Positions 6,903 through 15,123 of a DNA stretch of 19,410 nucleotides are shown here, piece by piece. Position 1 is the stretch's first letter. Each line of letters begins with the position of its first letter. This stretch comes from UBA1163 sp049513055 (lineage in GTDB: Bacteria > Desulfobacterota > BSN033 > UBA1163), in contig JBEKWN010000065.1 of the NCBI GenBank assembly GCA_049513055.1, forward strand, positions 1-19,410, in the 5' to 3' direction. Under the pieces are notes generated by a model, which was not told the DNA's origin, did no database searches, and saw only the letters and a program-made list of their open reading frames with translations. The position numbers and the translations under genes were made by a program.

Positions 6903-8297
6903 ATGATAACATTTAAAGAAGGGAACTTAAGGATTCCCAAATGGAATCGAAAGGTTTTTATCGTGGCCGGAGGAACAACGGCTTATAAAAAATATTTCCC
7001 TGAATATAAACTGGAAGAGCTGGCTATGATTGCCTTCAAGAATATGTTAGAGGATAATGACTTAAAAATGGACCCCTTGGAGGTCAAGGGCCTGATCAAC
7101 TTTGCCACCTATGGTGAGTTCGCCGACCACTTCCAAGACCAACTGCTCTGTGAGGCTAAGATCCATGACTATCTTGGGCTGGACCCTCTTCATAATTTAG
7201 GGATTAAGACAGGAGGGGCTACTGGAGGTTCAGCAATCCTTGCTGCAGCTATGGCAGTGGCTTCGGGTTATGCCGATGTAGCCTTAGCTGCGGGTTGGGA
7301 GCGCATGGACGAAGTGGACACCCGGACCGGTAACTATTATATTGCCACAGCGGCCTGCAAGGATTTTGAAACCCGCTTGGGTCGGGTTTACTCATCCTAT
7401 TATGCCCCCATGGCGAACCGCTTTGCCGAGACCTTTAATGTGTCCGAAGTCACCCGGGCCAAAATAGCCGTCAAAAACCATCTCTATGCCTGTTCTTCCC
7501 CTTATGCCCAACAAGCAGGGAAATATACGGTCGATGAAGTCTTGGCTAGCCCCATGTCTGCCTATCCGCTGCGATTCCTTGAATGCTGCGCCATGAGCGC
7601 TGGGGCAGCCTGTGTACTGGTCTGTGATGAAGAAACAGCTTACAAGTTAACGGACCATCCCTGTGAACTATTTATCTGTGGTGGAACCCATACTTTACGG
7701 GTGGCTGACCGCCGACACATGGAAGTTCCTTTACTTCCACACGAAACCCCAGGAATGTACAAAGATCTCTATGGTAAAGAGGGAGCCCGTTATCCAGGAT
7801 TTGAGAGTTTCTTAGCATCCCGATTTGCAGCCTGGCTGGTCTATCGTATGGCTGATATCAAAAATCCCCTCGAGGATATGGATCTGGTAGAGCTTCACGA
7901 TGCCTTTACCATCAGTGACCTACAGACCTATGGAGATATCGGACTCAGGCCCTATGGTCAGGAGCAAGATTATATTGAGTCTGGGGATGCCTACTATATC
8001 AATCCCAATACAGGGAAACCTGGGAAATGTCCTTCCAACCTGTCAGGTGGACTGATTGGAACAATGCATGCAGTAGGGGCAACAGGTATCTTTCAGGCTG
8101 CTGAGTGCCTATGGCAGTTACAGCAGAAGTACGACAAATTCCATGGCGATCCCAAGATCTGGAAGAAATGGTGGAAAGAGAAACCCAAAGATTGGCAGAG
8201 TTTACAGATCCCTAAAAATAGTAAACAGGCCCTTTGGGTCTCCCATGCAGGTGTGGGTTCCCATGTAACCGTTGGCATTCTCAGAAAGAGCTGGTAA
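6903..8297 (+). CDS. Thiolase-fold (SCP2-type) protein lacking the usual catalytic cysteine
   Basis: 464 residues of the SCP-2/lipid-transfer thiolase type. ELHDAF (His332) and MHAVGATG (His389) match the conserved histidine loops. At the acylation site the usual Cys is absent: the segment reads KTGGATGGSA at 102-111, with Gly where the Cys should be, and the C-terminal strand SHAGVGSH has no Cys either. A Trp/Lys-rich insertion sits at about 405-432. Immediately downstream (15-base gap) is a DUF35 zinc-ribbon/OB-fold protein, the usual obligate partner of this thiolase class (as in BbsAB and the archaeal thiolase complex). It may be an acyl-CoA-binding or C-C bond enzyme with altered chemistry; the substrate is unknown. 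The Shine-Dalgarno AGGAGG (6890-6895) is 7 bases from the ATG. A promoter and a palindrome lie just upstream. Confidence 0.82.
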   Translation: MITFKEGNLRIPKWNRKVFIVAGGTTAYKKYFPEYKLEELAMIAFKNMLEDNDLKMDPLEVKGLINFATYGEFADHFQDQLLCEAKIHDYLGLDPLHNLGIKTGGATGGSAILAAAMAVASGYADVALAAGWERMDEVDTRTGNYYIATAACKDFETRLGRVYSSYYAPMANRFAETFNVSEVTRAKIAVKNHLYACSSPYAQQAGKYTVDEVLASPMSAYPLRFLECCAMSAGAACVLVCDEETAYKLTDHPCELFICGGTHTLRVADRRHMEVPLLPHETPGMYKDLYGKEGARYPGFESFLASRFAAWLVYRMADIKNPLEDMDLVELHDAFTISDLQTYGDIGLRPYGQEQDYIESGDAYYINPNTGKPGKCPSNLSGGLIGTMHAVGATGIFQAAECLWQLQQKYDKFHGDPKIWKKWWKEKPKDWQSLQIPKNSKQALWVSHAGVGSHVTVGILRKSW

Positions 8298-8312
8298 AGG
8301 AGGAAAAACTCG

Positions 8313-8870
8313 ATGGTAAAGAAAACGATACAGAAAAAGAAAAAATTAGAGACGAAGAAAAAGAAACAGACAAAGAAAAAAGAAGAGATAAAATTTATTG
8401 GCAAGGTCACTAAAATCCGGCAGACCGAACCGCGTACAGTGATTGAATGGCCACGAACGCTTACCCATGTTCATACCTATGGGATGCTATCCCCGTTTTT
8501 TAAGGGTCTCAGGGAAGGGAAATTGATGGCCACCCGTTGTCCAAACAAGAATTGTCCGGAAAACCGTCTCTGGATTCCACCCCGGGCTCATTGCCCAGAT
8601 TGCCACACTGAAATGACATGGAAGACTTTACCTAATCCGGTGATCGGCAAGATTTATAGCTTTACGGAAGTCGTCTATGCTGGAATTGGCATTGAGCTTT
8701 CCACCCCCTACTGGCAAGTAGATGTGGAGCTCCCGGGTTTAGCTACAATTCCGAAAAGTTATTTGTTATATGGAAAACCCTATATCGGGATGAAGGTCAA
8801 GGCTGAATTCAGAACAAAAAACCCTACCAATACGGTGCTCGATTATCACTGGGTACCTTATGAGAAATAG
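8313..8870 (+). CDS. DUF35 zinc-ribbon/OB-fold partner of thiolase, with Lys-rich N-terminal tail
   Basis: 185 residues. After the helical segment MLSPFFKGLREGKL, a zinc ribbon shows C76, C81, C94 and C97 (RCPNKNC ... HCPDC). An OB-fold domain follows (residues ~105-183). Proteins of this family bind thiolase-fold subunits and help present the CoA substrate. The coding start is well set by AAGGAGG (about 8298-8304) 8 bases before the ATG. The N-terminus, residues 3-25, is a run dominated by Lys with Thr, Gln and Glu that the family does not need. It is encoded by an A-rich stretch and could be a disordered or nucleic-acid-binding extension. The gene is co-transcribed with the thiolase-fold gene. 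Confidence 0.88.
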   Translation: MVKKTIQKKKKLETKKKKQTKKKEEIKFIGKVTKIRQTEPRTVIEWPRTLTHVHTYGMLSPFFKGLREGKLMATRCPNKNCPENRLWIPPRAHCPDCHTEMTWKTLPNPVIGKIYSFTEVVYAGIGIELSTPYWQVDVELPGLATIPKSYLLYGKPYIGMKVKAEFRTKNPTNTVLDYHWVPYEK

Positions 8871-8871
8871 C

Positions 8872-8943
8872 TCGGAGTGATTAGTTCGGAGTTCGGAGTA
8901 TTTAGGTTTGAAGCTCCGAACTCTGAACTTCGAACTCTGAACT
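8872..8943. repeat. Short-word repeat with inverted arm before the acyl-CoA dehydrogenase
   Basis: AGTTCGG words (8883-8900) are followed by CGAACTCTGAACTT words (8914-8943). AGTTCGGAG (8883-8891) pairs exactly with CTCCGAACT (8914-8922). Confidence 0.75.
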
Positions 8944-8959
8944 GCATGTGGAGGTGCAT

Positions 8960-10129
8960 ATGCCACTCGATTTTGATTTGAACGATGAGCAGCAAATGCT
9001 TCGGAAGATGGTCCGAAACTTTGCTGAAAAGGAAATCGCTCCCATTGCTCAGGAACTGGACGACAAAGAAGAATTCTCCTATACGTTGACCAAGCGGATG
9101 GGGGACCTTGGCCTTTTTGGCCCTTTTGTTCCTGAAGAATACAGTGGAAGCAATGTAGGGTATGCCTCTTACATCATTGCCGTGGAAGAGATTGCACGAA
9201 TAGATGGGTCTCAAGCTGCCACCCTGGCTGCTGGAAACTCCTTAGGGATTTCACCCATCTATTATTACGGAAATGAAGAACAGAAGAAAAAATGGCTTCC
9301 TGAACTCTGTGAAGGGAAAGCCCTCTCTTCTTTTGGCCTGACCGAACCGAATGCTGGCTCAGACGCTGGAGCTTCTAAAACGAACGCAGTTCTGGCAGGA
9401 GACCATTGGGTCATCAATGGTTCGAAAATTTTTATCACCAACTCCACTACCGATATCAGCAGGGTCTGTGTGGTTCAGGCTTTAACCGGAAAACGTGAAG
9501 ATGGAAGGACTGAACTCTCCTGTATCTTAGTTCCGAATGGCACACCCGGTTTTACAACAAAAACCATGCATGGCAAGATGGTCTGGAGGTCCTCCAATAC
9601 AGGGGAACTCTATTTCACGGATTGTAAAGTCCCCAAGGAGAACCTCCTTGGCCGGCGAGGAGATGGTTTCCATCAGATGCTCGCAACATTGGATGGGGGA
9701 AGACTTAGTATCGCCGCCATGGGTTTAGGTGGCGCCCAGGGTGCTTTTGAATTGGCCCTCAAATATTCCAGTGAACGGGAGCAATTTGGAAGACCGATCG
9801 GTTCATTCCAAGTCAATTCCTTTAAATTGGCAGACATGGCCACCGAGATTGAATTGGCAAGGCTATTGCTTTATAAAGCCTGCTGGTTGTGTGAGCAACA
9901 CCGGCCTTTCTCCAAAGAATCGGCTATGGCAAAAATGTTCTGTTCCGAAATGTACCATCGAGTGGCCAACCAAGCCGTCCAGCTTCATGGTGGATATGGT
10001 TTGATGAAGGAATATGCCGTCGAGCGCCATTATCGGAACCAAAAACTCTTGGACATCGGAGAAGGGACTTCAGAAGTTCAAAGGATTGTCATCGCCCGTC
10101 ACATCGGGGTTCCAGGAAGAGCACTATAG
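8960..10129 (+). CDS. acd: Acyl-CoA dehydrogenase
   Basis: 389 residues, the normal length for the family. The family motifs are FGLTEPNAGSDAG (FAD/substrate), SEREQFGRPIGSFQ, QLHGGYG and IGEGTSEVQR. The catalytic base is Glu368 in GEGTSE, the position used by short- and medium-chain acyl-CoA dehydrogenases rather than the isovaleryl position. It oxidises an acyl-CoA to the trans-2-enoyl-CoA with FAD and passes electrons to ETF or a similar carrier. I choose the ATG at 8960 because GGAGG (8950-8954) stands 5 bases before it; an in-frame GTG at 8948 would overlap that site. The context suggests a butyryl-, isobutyryl- or 2-methyl-branched substrate, but chain length cannot be read from sequence alone. 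Confidence 0.93.
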   Translation: MPLDFDLNDEQQMLRKMVRNFAEKEIAPIAQELDDKEEFSYTLTKRMGDLGLFGPFVPEEYSGSNVGYASYIIAVEEIARIDGSQAATLAAGNSLGISPIYYYGNEEQKKKWLPELCEGKALSSFGLTEPNAGSDAGASKTNAVLAGDHWVINGSKIFITNSTTDISRVCVVQALTGKREDGRTELSCILVPNGTPGFTTKTMHGKMVWRSSNTGELYFTDCKVPKENLLGRRGDGFHQMLATLDGGRLSIAAMGLGGAQGAFELALKYSSEREQFGRPIGSFQVNSFKLADMATEIELARLLLYKACWLCEQHRPFSKESAMAKMFCSEMYHRVANQAVQLHGGYGLMKEYAVERHYRNQKLLDIGEGTSEVQRIVIARHIGVPGRAL

Positions 10130-10224
10130 AGTTATGAGTTATGAATTATCAGTTATCAGTTATGAATTTCAATTCTAAATTCTTAACTCATAATTCTTAA
10201 TTCTAAATTCTTCACTCTTAACTC
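10130..10224. repeat. Short-word repeat with inverted arm before meaB
   Basis: GTTATGA/GTTATCA words (10130-10167) are followed by TTCTTAACTCATAATTC words (10171-10224). TTATGAGTTA (10132-10141) pairs exactly with TAACTCATAA (10184-10193). Confidence 0.75.
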
Positions 10225-10274
10225 TCATTTTATCTATTGCCTCTTCTCCTTGATTTTGATATTTTGTTGACACT

Positions 10275-11225
10275 ATGAGTTTGGCCAAACGAATTTTGGA
10301 GGGGGATATTCGGGCTGCTTCCAGGCTGATGAGGGATATTGACGATCGCATGCCCAGCGCCCTGGAACCGCTGAAAGAACTTTATCCTAAGACAGGAAGA
10401 GCCTATATCATCGGGATTACAGGTCCTCCAGGCTCCGGTAAGTCCACCATCGTGGATAAGATGGTGGACATCTTTCGAAAAGAAGGGAAAAGCGTTGGGA
10501 TTGTGGCGGTCGATCCCACCAGCCCTTTTTCCGGTGGAGCGATCTTAGGTGATCGGATTCGGATGCAACGCCACGCCACAGACGAAGGGGTATTCATCCG
10601 CTCCCTGGCAACTCGGGGATGTCTGGGTGGACTTACCCGTTCTACTCAAGATATTATCAATGTCATGGATGCGATGGGAAAGGATATCATCCTGGTTGAA
10701 ACAGTTGGTGTGGGTCAGGATGAAGTGGAGATTGTCAACACCGCCCACACCTCCATCGTTATCTTCGTCCCGGGATTAGGAGATGATATACAAGCCATTA
10801 AAGCTGGAATCATTGAAATCGGAGACCTCTTTGTCATCAATAAATGCGATCGGGAAGGGGCAGATAAGGTGGAACGAGATCTCCGAATGGTTCTCGAAAT
10901 GGGCCGAAGGAGAGAGGATAACTGGGAACCTCTCATTTTTAGAACGGAGGCGATCTTAGGGAAAGGGATTTTTGAACTGGTTTATGGGATATACCGTCAT
11001 AAGCAAGCTTTGGAACAGACCAATGTCTTTGAAAAAAAGCTGAGAGAAAGGACGAAAACAACCTTTTTAGAAATCCTTGAAAGCGAAGTCATGGCCCATT
11101 TTATTGAAAAAATGGAAAAAGAGGGACAATGGGATAAGATCATCGATGACCTGATGAATCGCCGGATAGACCCTTACTCCGTGGCGGAAAGGGTCATGGC
11201 TGAGGAACTCACCAAACATCATTAA
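10275..11225 (+). CDS. meaB: MeaB/ArgK-type GTPase chaperone of methylmalonyl-CoA mutase
   Basis: 316 residues. Walker A GPPGSGKST is at 50-58. The family segment DPTSPFSGGAILGDRIRM starts at 80, the switch ETVGVGQDE is near 142-150, and the guanine-specificity motif NKCD is at 189-192. In the family, MeaB loads adenosylcobalamin into the mutase and ejects damaged cofactor, using GTP hydrolysis. It could serve one or both mutases in this cluster. There is no recognisable Shine-Dalgarno ahead of the ATG; the preceding sequence is T-rich and carries the intergenic repeat, so initiation may be weak or leaderless. Confidence 0.94.
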   Translation: MSLAKRILEGDIRAASRLMRDIDDRMPSALEPLKELYPKTGRAYIIGITGPPGSGKSTIVDKMVDIFRKEGKSVGIVAVDPTSPFSGGAILGDRIRMQRHATDEGVFIRSLATRGCLGGLTRSTQDIINVMDAMGKDIILVETVGVGQDEVEIVNTAHTSIVIFVPGLGDDIQAIKAGIIEIGDLFVINKCDREGADKVERDLRMVLEMGRRREDNWEPLIFRTEAILGKGIFELVYGIYRHKQALEQTNVFEKKLRERTKTTFLEILESEVMAHFIEKMEKEGQWDKIIDDLMNRRIDPYSVAERVMAEELTKHH

Positions 11226-11263
11226 ATTTGATTTGAATCCTACGAGGAGGAGGGGAATCGTTC

Positions 11264-12838
11264 ATGAAGTCTATTGAAGCGATCCGTAAGGAATTAGAGA
11301 AGAGAAGAGCTGAAACATTATTAGGTGGGGGTCAGGAAAGAATCGATAAACAGCATCAGGATAAAAAAATGACCGCCCGTGAACGTATCGATCTTATCTT
11401 TGACCCCGGGACTTTTGTTGAACTGGACCGTTTTGTCACCCATCGTTGCACCGATTTTGGCATGGAGAAGAAGAAGTTTTTTGGGGATGGCGTGGTGACC
11501 GGTTATGGAAAGATTGAGGGCCGCCTGGCATTTGTCTTTTCTCAAGATTTTACTGTTTTCGGTGGCGCTCTGGGAATGGCTTTCGCAGAAAAGATCTGCA
11601 AGGTGATGGACCTCGCTATGAAGACAGGAGCACCGCTAATCGGCTTAAACGATTCTGGAGGGGCAAGAATTCAAGAGGGCGTAGAGAGTCTCGCGGGCTA
11701 TGCTTATATTTTTTTGAAAAATGTCCTTGCCTCCGGTGTCATCCCACAAATCTCAGCCGTCATGGGACCCTGTGCAGGAGGAGCAGTCTATTCCCCCGCC
11801 ATGACCGACTATATTATCATGACCAAAAAGACAAGCTACATGCATATCACGGGTCCCGATGTCATCCGGGCAGCCTTGGGTAAAACAGAGACTCCGGATG
11901 GAAAGCCTATCACCTCTGAATTATTAGGGGGAGCAAAGGTCCATATGGAAAAAAGTGGAGTGGCCCATTTTGCTGGTGAGAATGACGAGGATACGGTTCA
12001 TCTCATCAAGGAGTTGCTCCGATTTTTCCCACAGAATAATCGGGAGAAGCCGCCGATCATCGAGTGCACGGATGATCCCAATCGAATGGAGGATTCGTTA
12101 AAGACGGCCGTACCAGAGGATTCCAAAAAAGTATACGACATGAAAAAAGTGATCTTGCCGACTGTGGATAACGGCTATTTCCTTGAAGTACAGAAGGATT
12201 GGGCCAAGAATATCATCGTCGGTTTTGCCCGCTATAACGGGATGCCAGTAGGGATTGTCGCCAATCAGCCCAATTGGCTAGCCGGATCCCTCGACCCAGA
12301 TTCTTCGGTGAAGGCCGGCCGATTTGTTCGTTTCTGTGACTGTTTCAATATTCCCATTATCACCTTCGTCGATGTCCCGGGTTTTCTTCCTGGAATGGAT
12401 ATGGAGGAAAGGGGAATCATTCGACACGGCTCTAAACTCCTTTACGCCTTTTGTGAAGCGACGGTCCCAAAGATTACCATCATCACCCGTAAAGGTTATG
12501 GGGGCGCCTATGATGTGATGTCGAGTAAACATATTCGGGGAGATATCAATTACTGCTACCCGACAGCCGAAATTGCGGTCATGGGTGCAGATGGTGCAGT
12601 GAATATCATCTTCCGAAACGAAATCAAAGAGGCGAAAGATCCCAAGGAGACGCGCCAACGACTGGTCGCCGAATATCAAGAGAAATTTGCCAGCCCTTAC
12701 AAGGCAGCGGAATTAGGGTATGTGGATGAGATCATTGAACCCGAGGAAACCCGTCCCAAAATCATCCAGGCTTTGGATATTTTGAAGACCAAAATCGATA
12801 CCAATCCCTGGCGAAAGCATGGAAATATACCACTCTAG
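11264..12838 (+). CDS. pccB: Propionyl-CoA carboxylase beta / methylmalonyl-CoA carboxyltransferase subunit
   Basis: 524 residues, full length for the acyl-CoA carboxyltransferase family (PccB, MmdA, transcarboxylase 12S). The N-terminal domain shows the oxyanion-hole segments DSGGARIQEG and GPCAGGAVYSPA. The C-terminal domain shows FVDVPGFLPG and GYGGAYDVM. Asp417 in that last motif corresponds to the residue that favours propionyl-CoA in actinobacterial PccB. It moves a carboxyl group between carboxybiotin and propionyl-CoA/(S)-methylmalonyl-CoA. No biotin carboxylase, biotin carrier or membrane decarboxylase subunit lies in the window, so the direction and partner are open. A strong Shine-Dalgarno, GAGGAGGAGGGG, lies ahead of the ATG. 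It sits between meaB and methylmalonyl-CoA mutase, as expected for the propionate pathway. Confidence 0.92.
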   Translation: MKSIEAIRKELEKRRAETLLGGGQERIDKQHQDKKMTARERIDLIFDPGTFVELDRFVTHRCTDFGMEKKKFFGDGVVTGYGKIEGRLAFVFSQDFTVFGGALGMAFAEKICKVMDLAMKTGAPLIGLNDSGGARIQEGVESLAGYAYIFLKNVLASGVIPQISAVMGPCAGGAVYSPAMTDYIIMTKKTSYMHITGPDVIRAALGKTETPDGKPITSELLGGAKVHMEKSGVAHFAGENDEDTVHLIKELLRFFPQNNREKPPIIECTDDPNRMEDSLKTAVPEDSKKVYDMKKVILPTVDNGYFLEVQKDWAKNIIVGFARYNGMPVGIVANQPNWLAGSLDPDSSVKAGRFVRFCDCFNIPIITFVDVPGFLPGMDMEERGIIRHGSKLLYAFCEATVPKITIITRKGYGGAYDVMSSKHIRGDINYCYPTAEIAVMGADGAVNIIFRNEIKEAKDPKETRQRLVAEYQEKFASPYKAAELGYVDEIIEPEETRPKIIQALDILKTKIDTNPWRKHGNIPL

Positions 12839-12840
12839 AT

Positions 12841-12935
12841 GATTGCGGAATGCTGAATTTTTGAACATGAATTACAGAAAAGAGTCTAATTTGTATTAAA
12901 ATGATTCCGAAATCCGCAATCCGAATTCCGAATTA
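12841..12935. repeat. Short-word repeat with inverted arm before methylmalonyl-CoA mutase
   Basis: GATTGCGGAATGC (12841-12853) is followed, after an AT-rich middle, by ATTCCGAAATCCGCAATCC words. GATTGCGGA (12841-12849) pairs exactly with TCCGCAATC (12913-12921). Confidence 0.75.
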
Positions 12936-12950
12936 CAAGGTGAGGTGAAT

Positions 12951-14606
12951 ATGGCTAAAAATGTTCGAGAAGAATTTGAGAGATGGGGAAAAACCACTCT
13001 GAACAAAGTCATCTCAAAGGCACCTGAACGAGAACCTTCTTTCAAAACGACTTCCCATATTGAATTGAAGCGCCTCTATACCCCCTTGGACGTCGCCGAT
13101 TTGGATTACTGTGATGAACTGGGGTTTCCCGGAGAGTTCCCGTTCACCCGAGGAGTCCAGCCCACCATGTATCGGGGACGTCTCTGGACAATGCGCCAGT
13201 ATGCAGGATTTGCCACGCCCGAAGAGACGAATAAACGATATAAATATCTCTTGGAACATGGACAAACCGGTTTGAGCGTCGCCTTTGATCTTCCGACGCA
13301 GATTGGTTATGACTCTGACCACCCCCTATCTGATGGTGAGGTCGGAAAGGTTGGAGTGGCTATCGATACCCTGAAAGATGTGGAGATTCTTTTTGATGGT
13401 ATCCCCCTGGATAAGGTTTCCACTTCGATGACGATCAATTCCACAGCAGCCATCCTCCTGACAATGTACATCGCTGTAGCAGAAAAACAGGGCGTCAAAA
13501 GTGAAGTCCTCCAGGGGACAATACAGAATGACGTTCTAAAAGAATATGCGGCAAGGGGAACTTACATCTATCCACCTCTCGAATCGATGCGCATCGTCAC
13601 CGATATTTTTGCATTTTGTAAAGACCTCGTCCCCCGTTGGAATACCATCAGTATCAGCGGTTATCATATGCGTGAGGCAGGTTGCACGGCTGTCCAGGAA
13701 GTCGCCTTCACCTTGGCCGATGGGATTGCGTATGTGGAAGCAGCTATTCGGGCGGGTCTTGATGTGGATTCCTTTGCCTCCAGACTCGCTTTCTTCTTCT
13801 GTTGCCATAACACCTTCATTGAAGAGATTGCAAAATTCAGGGCGGCTCGAAAGCTCTGGGCAAAAATCATGAAGGAGCGATTTAAAGCAAAAAGGGACGA
13901 GTCGTGCATGTTGCGGTTTCATACCCAGACGGCCGGCTGTTCGCTCACCGCTCAACAACCCGACAACAATGTGGTGAGAGTTGCCTTTCAGGCTCTGGCT
14001 GCCGTGTTGGGAGGAACACAGTCGCTCCATACCAATTCCAGGGACGAAGCCTATGCCCTGCCTACAGAAGACTCCGTCAGGCTTGCATTGAGAACCCAGC
14101 AACTCATTGCTTTTGAAAGCGGGGTCGCCGATATGATCGATCCCTTTGGAGGATCCTATGCCGTGGAGGCCCTTACGGAAGAAATAGAAAGAAAGTCGAC
14201 AGAATATATCGAAAAGATCGAGGGGATGGGCGGAGCCACCAAAGCCATCGAATCGGGCTATATTCAGGGAGAGATTGGTGAAAGTGCTTATCAATATCAG
14301 AAGGAGATCGAAACCAAGAAGCGGATCATTGTTGGATTGAACCAGTTTCAGATGGAAGAGGAACCTCTCAGGGATATCCTTCGTATCAAACCTGAGGTGG
14401 AACAATACCAGAAAGAAAAACTGGCAAGGATCAAAAAAGAAAGGAACAACACAAAAGTGAAGGAGACCTTGGCTGTTCTAAAGAAGGCTGCTCAGGGAAC
14501 GGACAATGTGGTTCCTCCCATTTTAGAGGCGGTCAGGGTTTATGCCACCCTAGGAGAAATTTCAGACACCTTAAGAGAGGTTTTTGGGGAATACAGAGAA
14601 AGATAA
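12951..14606 (+). CDS. mcmA1: Methylmalonyl-CoA mutase large (catalytic) subunit
   Basis: 551 residues covering the TIM-barrel domain only. The MCM specificity residues are all kept: Tyr84 (MCM Tyr89), Ala111, Asp113, Arg202 (MCM Arg207) and His239 (MCM His244), at a constant offset of five from the Propionibacterium numbering as I recall it. Tyr plus Arg is the pair that binds the carboxylate of methylmalonyl-CoA/succinyl-CoA. It interconverts (R)-methylmalonyl-CoA and succinyl-CoA using adenosylcobalamin. I choose the ATG at 12951, 5 bases after GAGG (12942-12945); an in-frame GTG two codons upstream is inside that site. It is a paralogue of the ICM-type subunit at 4523. Its B12 subunit and the epimerase follow directly. 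Confidence 0.95.
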   Translation: MAKNVREEFERWGKTTLNKVISKAPEREPSFKTTSHIELKRLYTPLDVADLDYCDELGFPGEFPFTRGVQPTMYRGRLWTMRQYAGFATPEETNKRYKYLLEHGQTGLSVAFDLPTQIGYDSDHPLSDGEVGKVGVAIDTLKDVEILFDGIPLDKVSTSMTINSTAAILLTMYIAVAEKQGVKSEVLQGTIQNDVLKEYAARGTYIYPPLESMRIVTDIFAFCKDLVPRWNTISISGYHMREAGCTAVQEVAFTLADGIAYVEAAIRAGLDVDSFASRLAFFFCCHNTFIEEIAKFRAARKLWAKIMKERFKAKRDESCMLRFHTQTAGCSLTAQQPDNNVVRVAFQALAAVLGGTQSLHTNSRDEAYALPTEDSVRLALRTQQLIAFESGVADMIDPFGGSYAVEALTEEIERKSTEYIEKIEGMGGATKAIESGYIQGEIGESAYQYQKEIETKKRIIVGLNQFQMEEEPLRDILRIKPEVEQYQKEKLARIKKERNNTKVKETLAVLKKAAQGTDNVVPPILEAVRVYATLGEISDTLREVFGEYRER

Positions 14607-14610
14607 ACTG

Positions 14611-14692
14611 AATGCGGATTGCAGATTGCGGAATGCGGAATAAATAATCGATAAATATTTTAAGGTTTCCATTCCGAAATCCGAATTCCGCA
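14611..14692. repeat. Short-word repeat with inverted arm before the second B12 subunit
   Basis: ATGCGGATTGC words (14611-14641) face ATTCCGAAATCCG words (14671-14692). TGCGGAAT (14634-14641) pairs exactly with ATTCCGCA (14685-14692). Confidence 0.75.
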
Positions 14693-14710
14693 CTTATGAT
14701 GGAGGGGATT

Positions 14711-15109
14711 ATGGCCCGAAAGATAAGAGTGCTCATTGCGAAGCCAGGATTGGATGGTCACGACAGGGGTGCAAAGGTCATCGCACGAGCCCTAAGAGAT
14801 GCTGGGATGGAAGTGATCTATACAGGAATAAGGCAGACCCCTGAGCAGATTGCCAATGCTGCCATCCAGGAAGATGTAGATATCGTAGGCCTCTCCAGTC
14901 TCTCCGGTGCCCACAACAATCTCTTTCCAAAGGTTGTTCAGATCCTTAGAGAGAAAGGAGCTGGAGATATCCTCGTTTTTGGGGGAGGGATTGTCCCGGT
15001 CGATGATATTCCAGGGCTGAAAAAAGTTGGGATCCGGGAGATCTTCCAACCCGGTGCCTCTACAGAAGACATTATTAAATACATTAAAGAAAATGTGAAA
15101 AACACTTAA
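14711..15109 (+). CDS. mcmA2: B12-binding subunit of methylmalonyl-CoA mutase
   Basis: 132 residues from the ATG at 14711, which has GGAGG (14701-14705) 5 bases upstream; two earlier in-frame ATGs (14696, 14699) precede that site and are less likely. DGHDRG supplies Asp15-x-His17-x-x-Gly20, the lower-ligand motif of base-off cobalamin enzymes. GLSSLSGAH and FGGGIVP are the other cofactor-pocket motifs. It is the small subunit of the preceding Tyr/Arg-type mutase. It is close to the protein at 6298; the two sets look like products of duplication of a mutase/B12 gene pair. Confidence 0.93.
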   Translation: MARKIRVLIAKPGLDGHDRGAKVIARALRDAGMEVIYTGIRQTPEQIANAAIQEDVDIVGLSSLSGAHNNLFPKVVQILREKGAGDILVFGGGIVPVDDIPGLKKVGIREIFQPGASTEDIIKYIKENVKNT

Positions 15110-15123
15110 AATAAATCGGCAAA

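Noticed and set aside
8872..8943. Possible CRISPR array in the repeated gaps
   Set aside because: Units are 7-12 bases, directly adjacent and degenerate, with no unique spacers of constant length and no cas genes.
10267..10295. TTGACA just before meaB as a promoter -35 box
   Set aside because: Its -10 box would lie within the coding sequence and transcription would start after the ATG.
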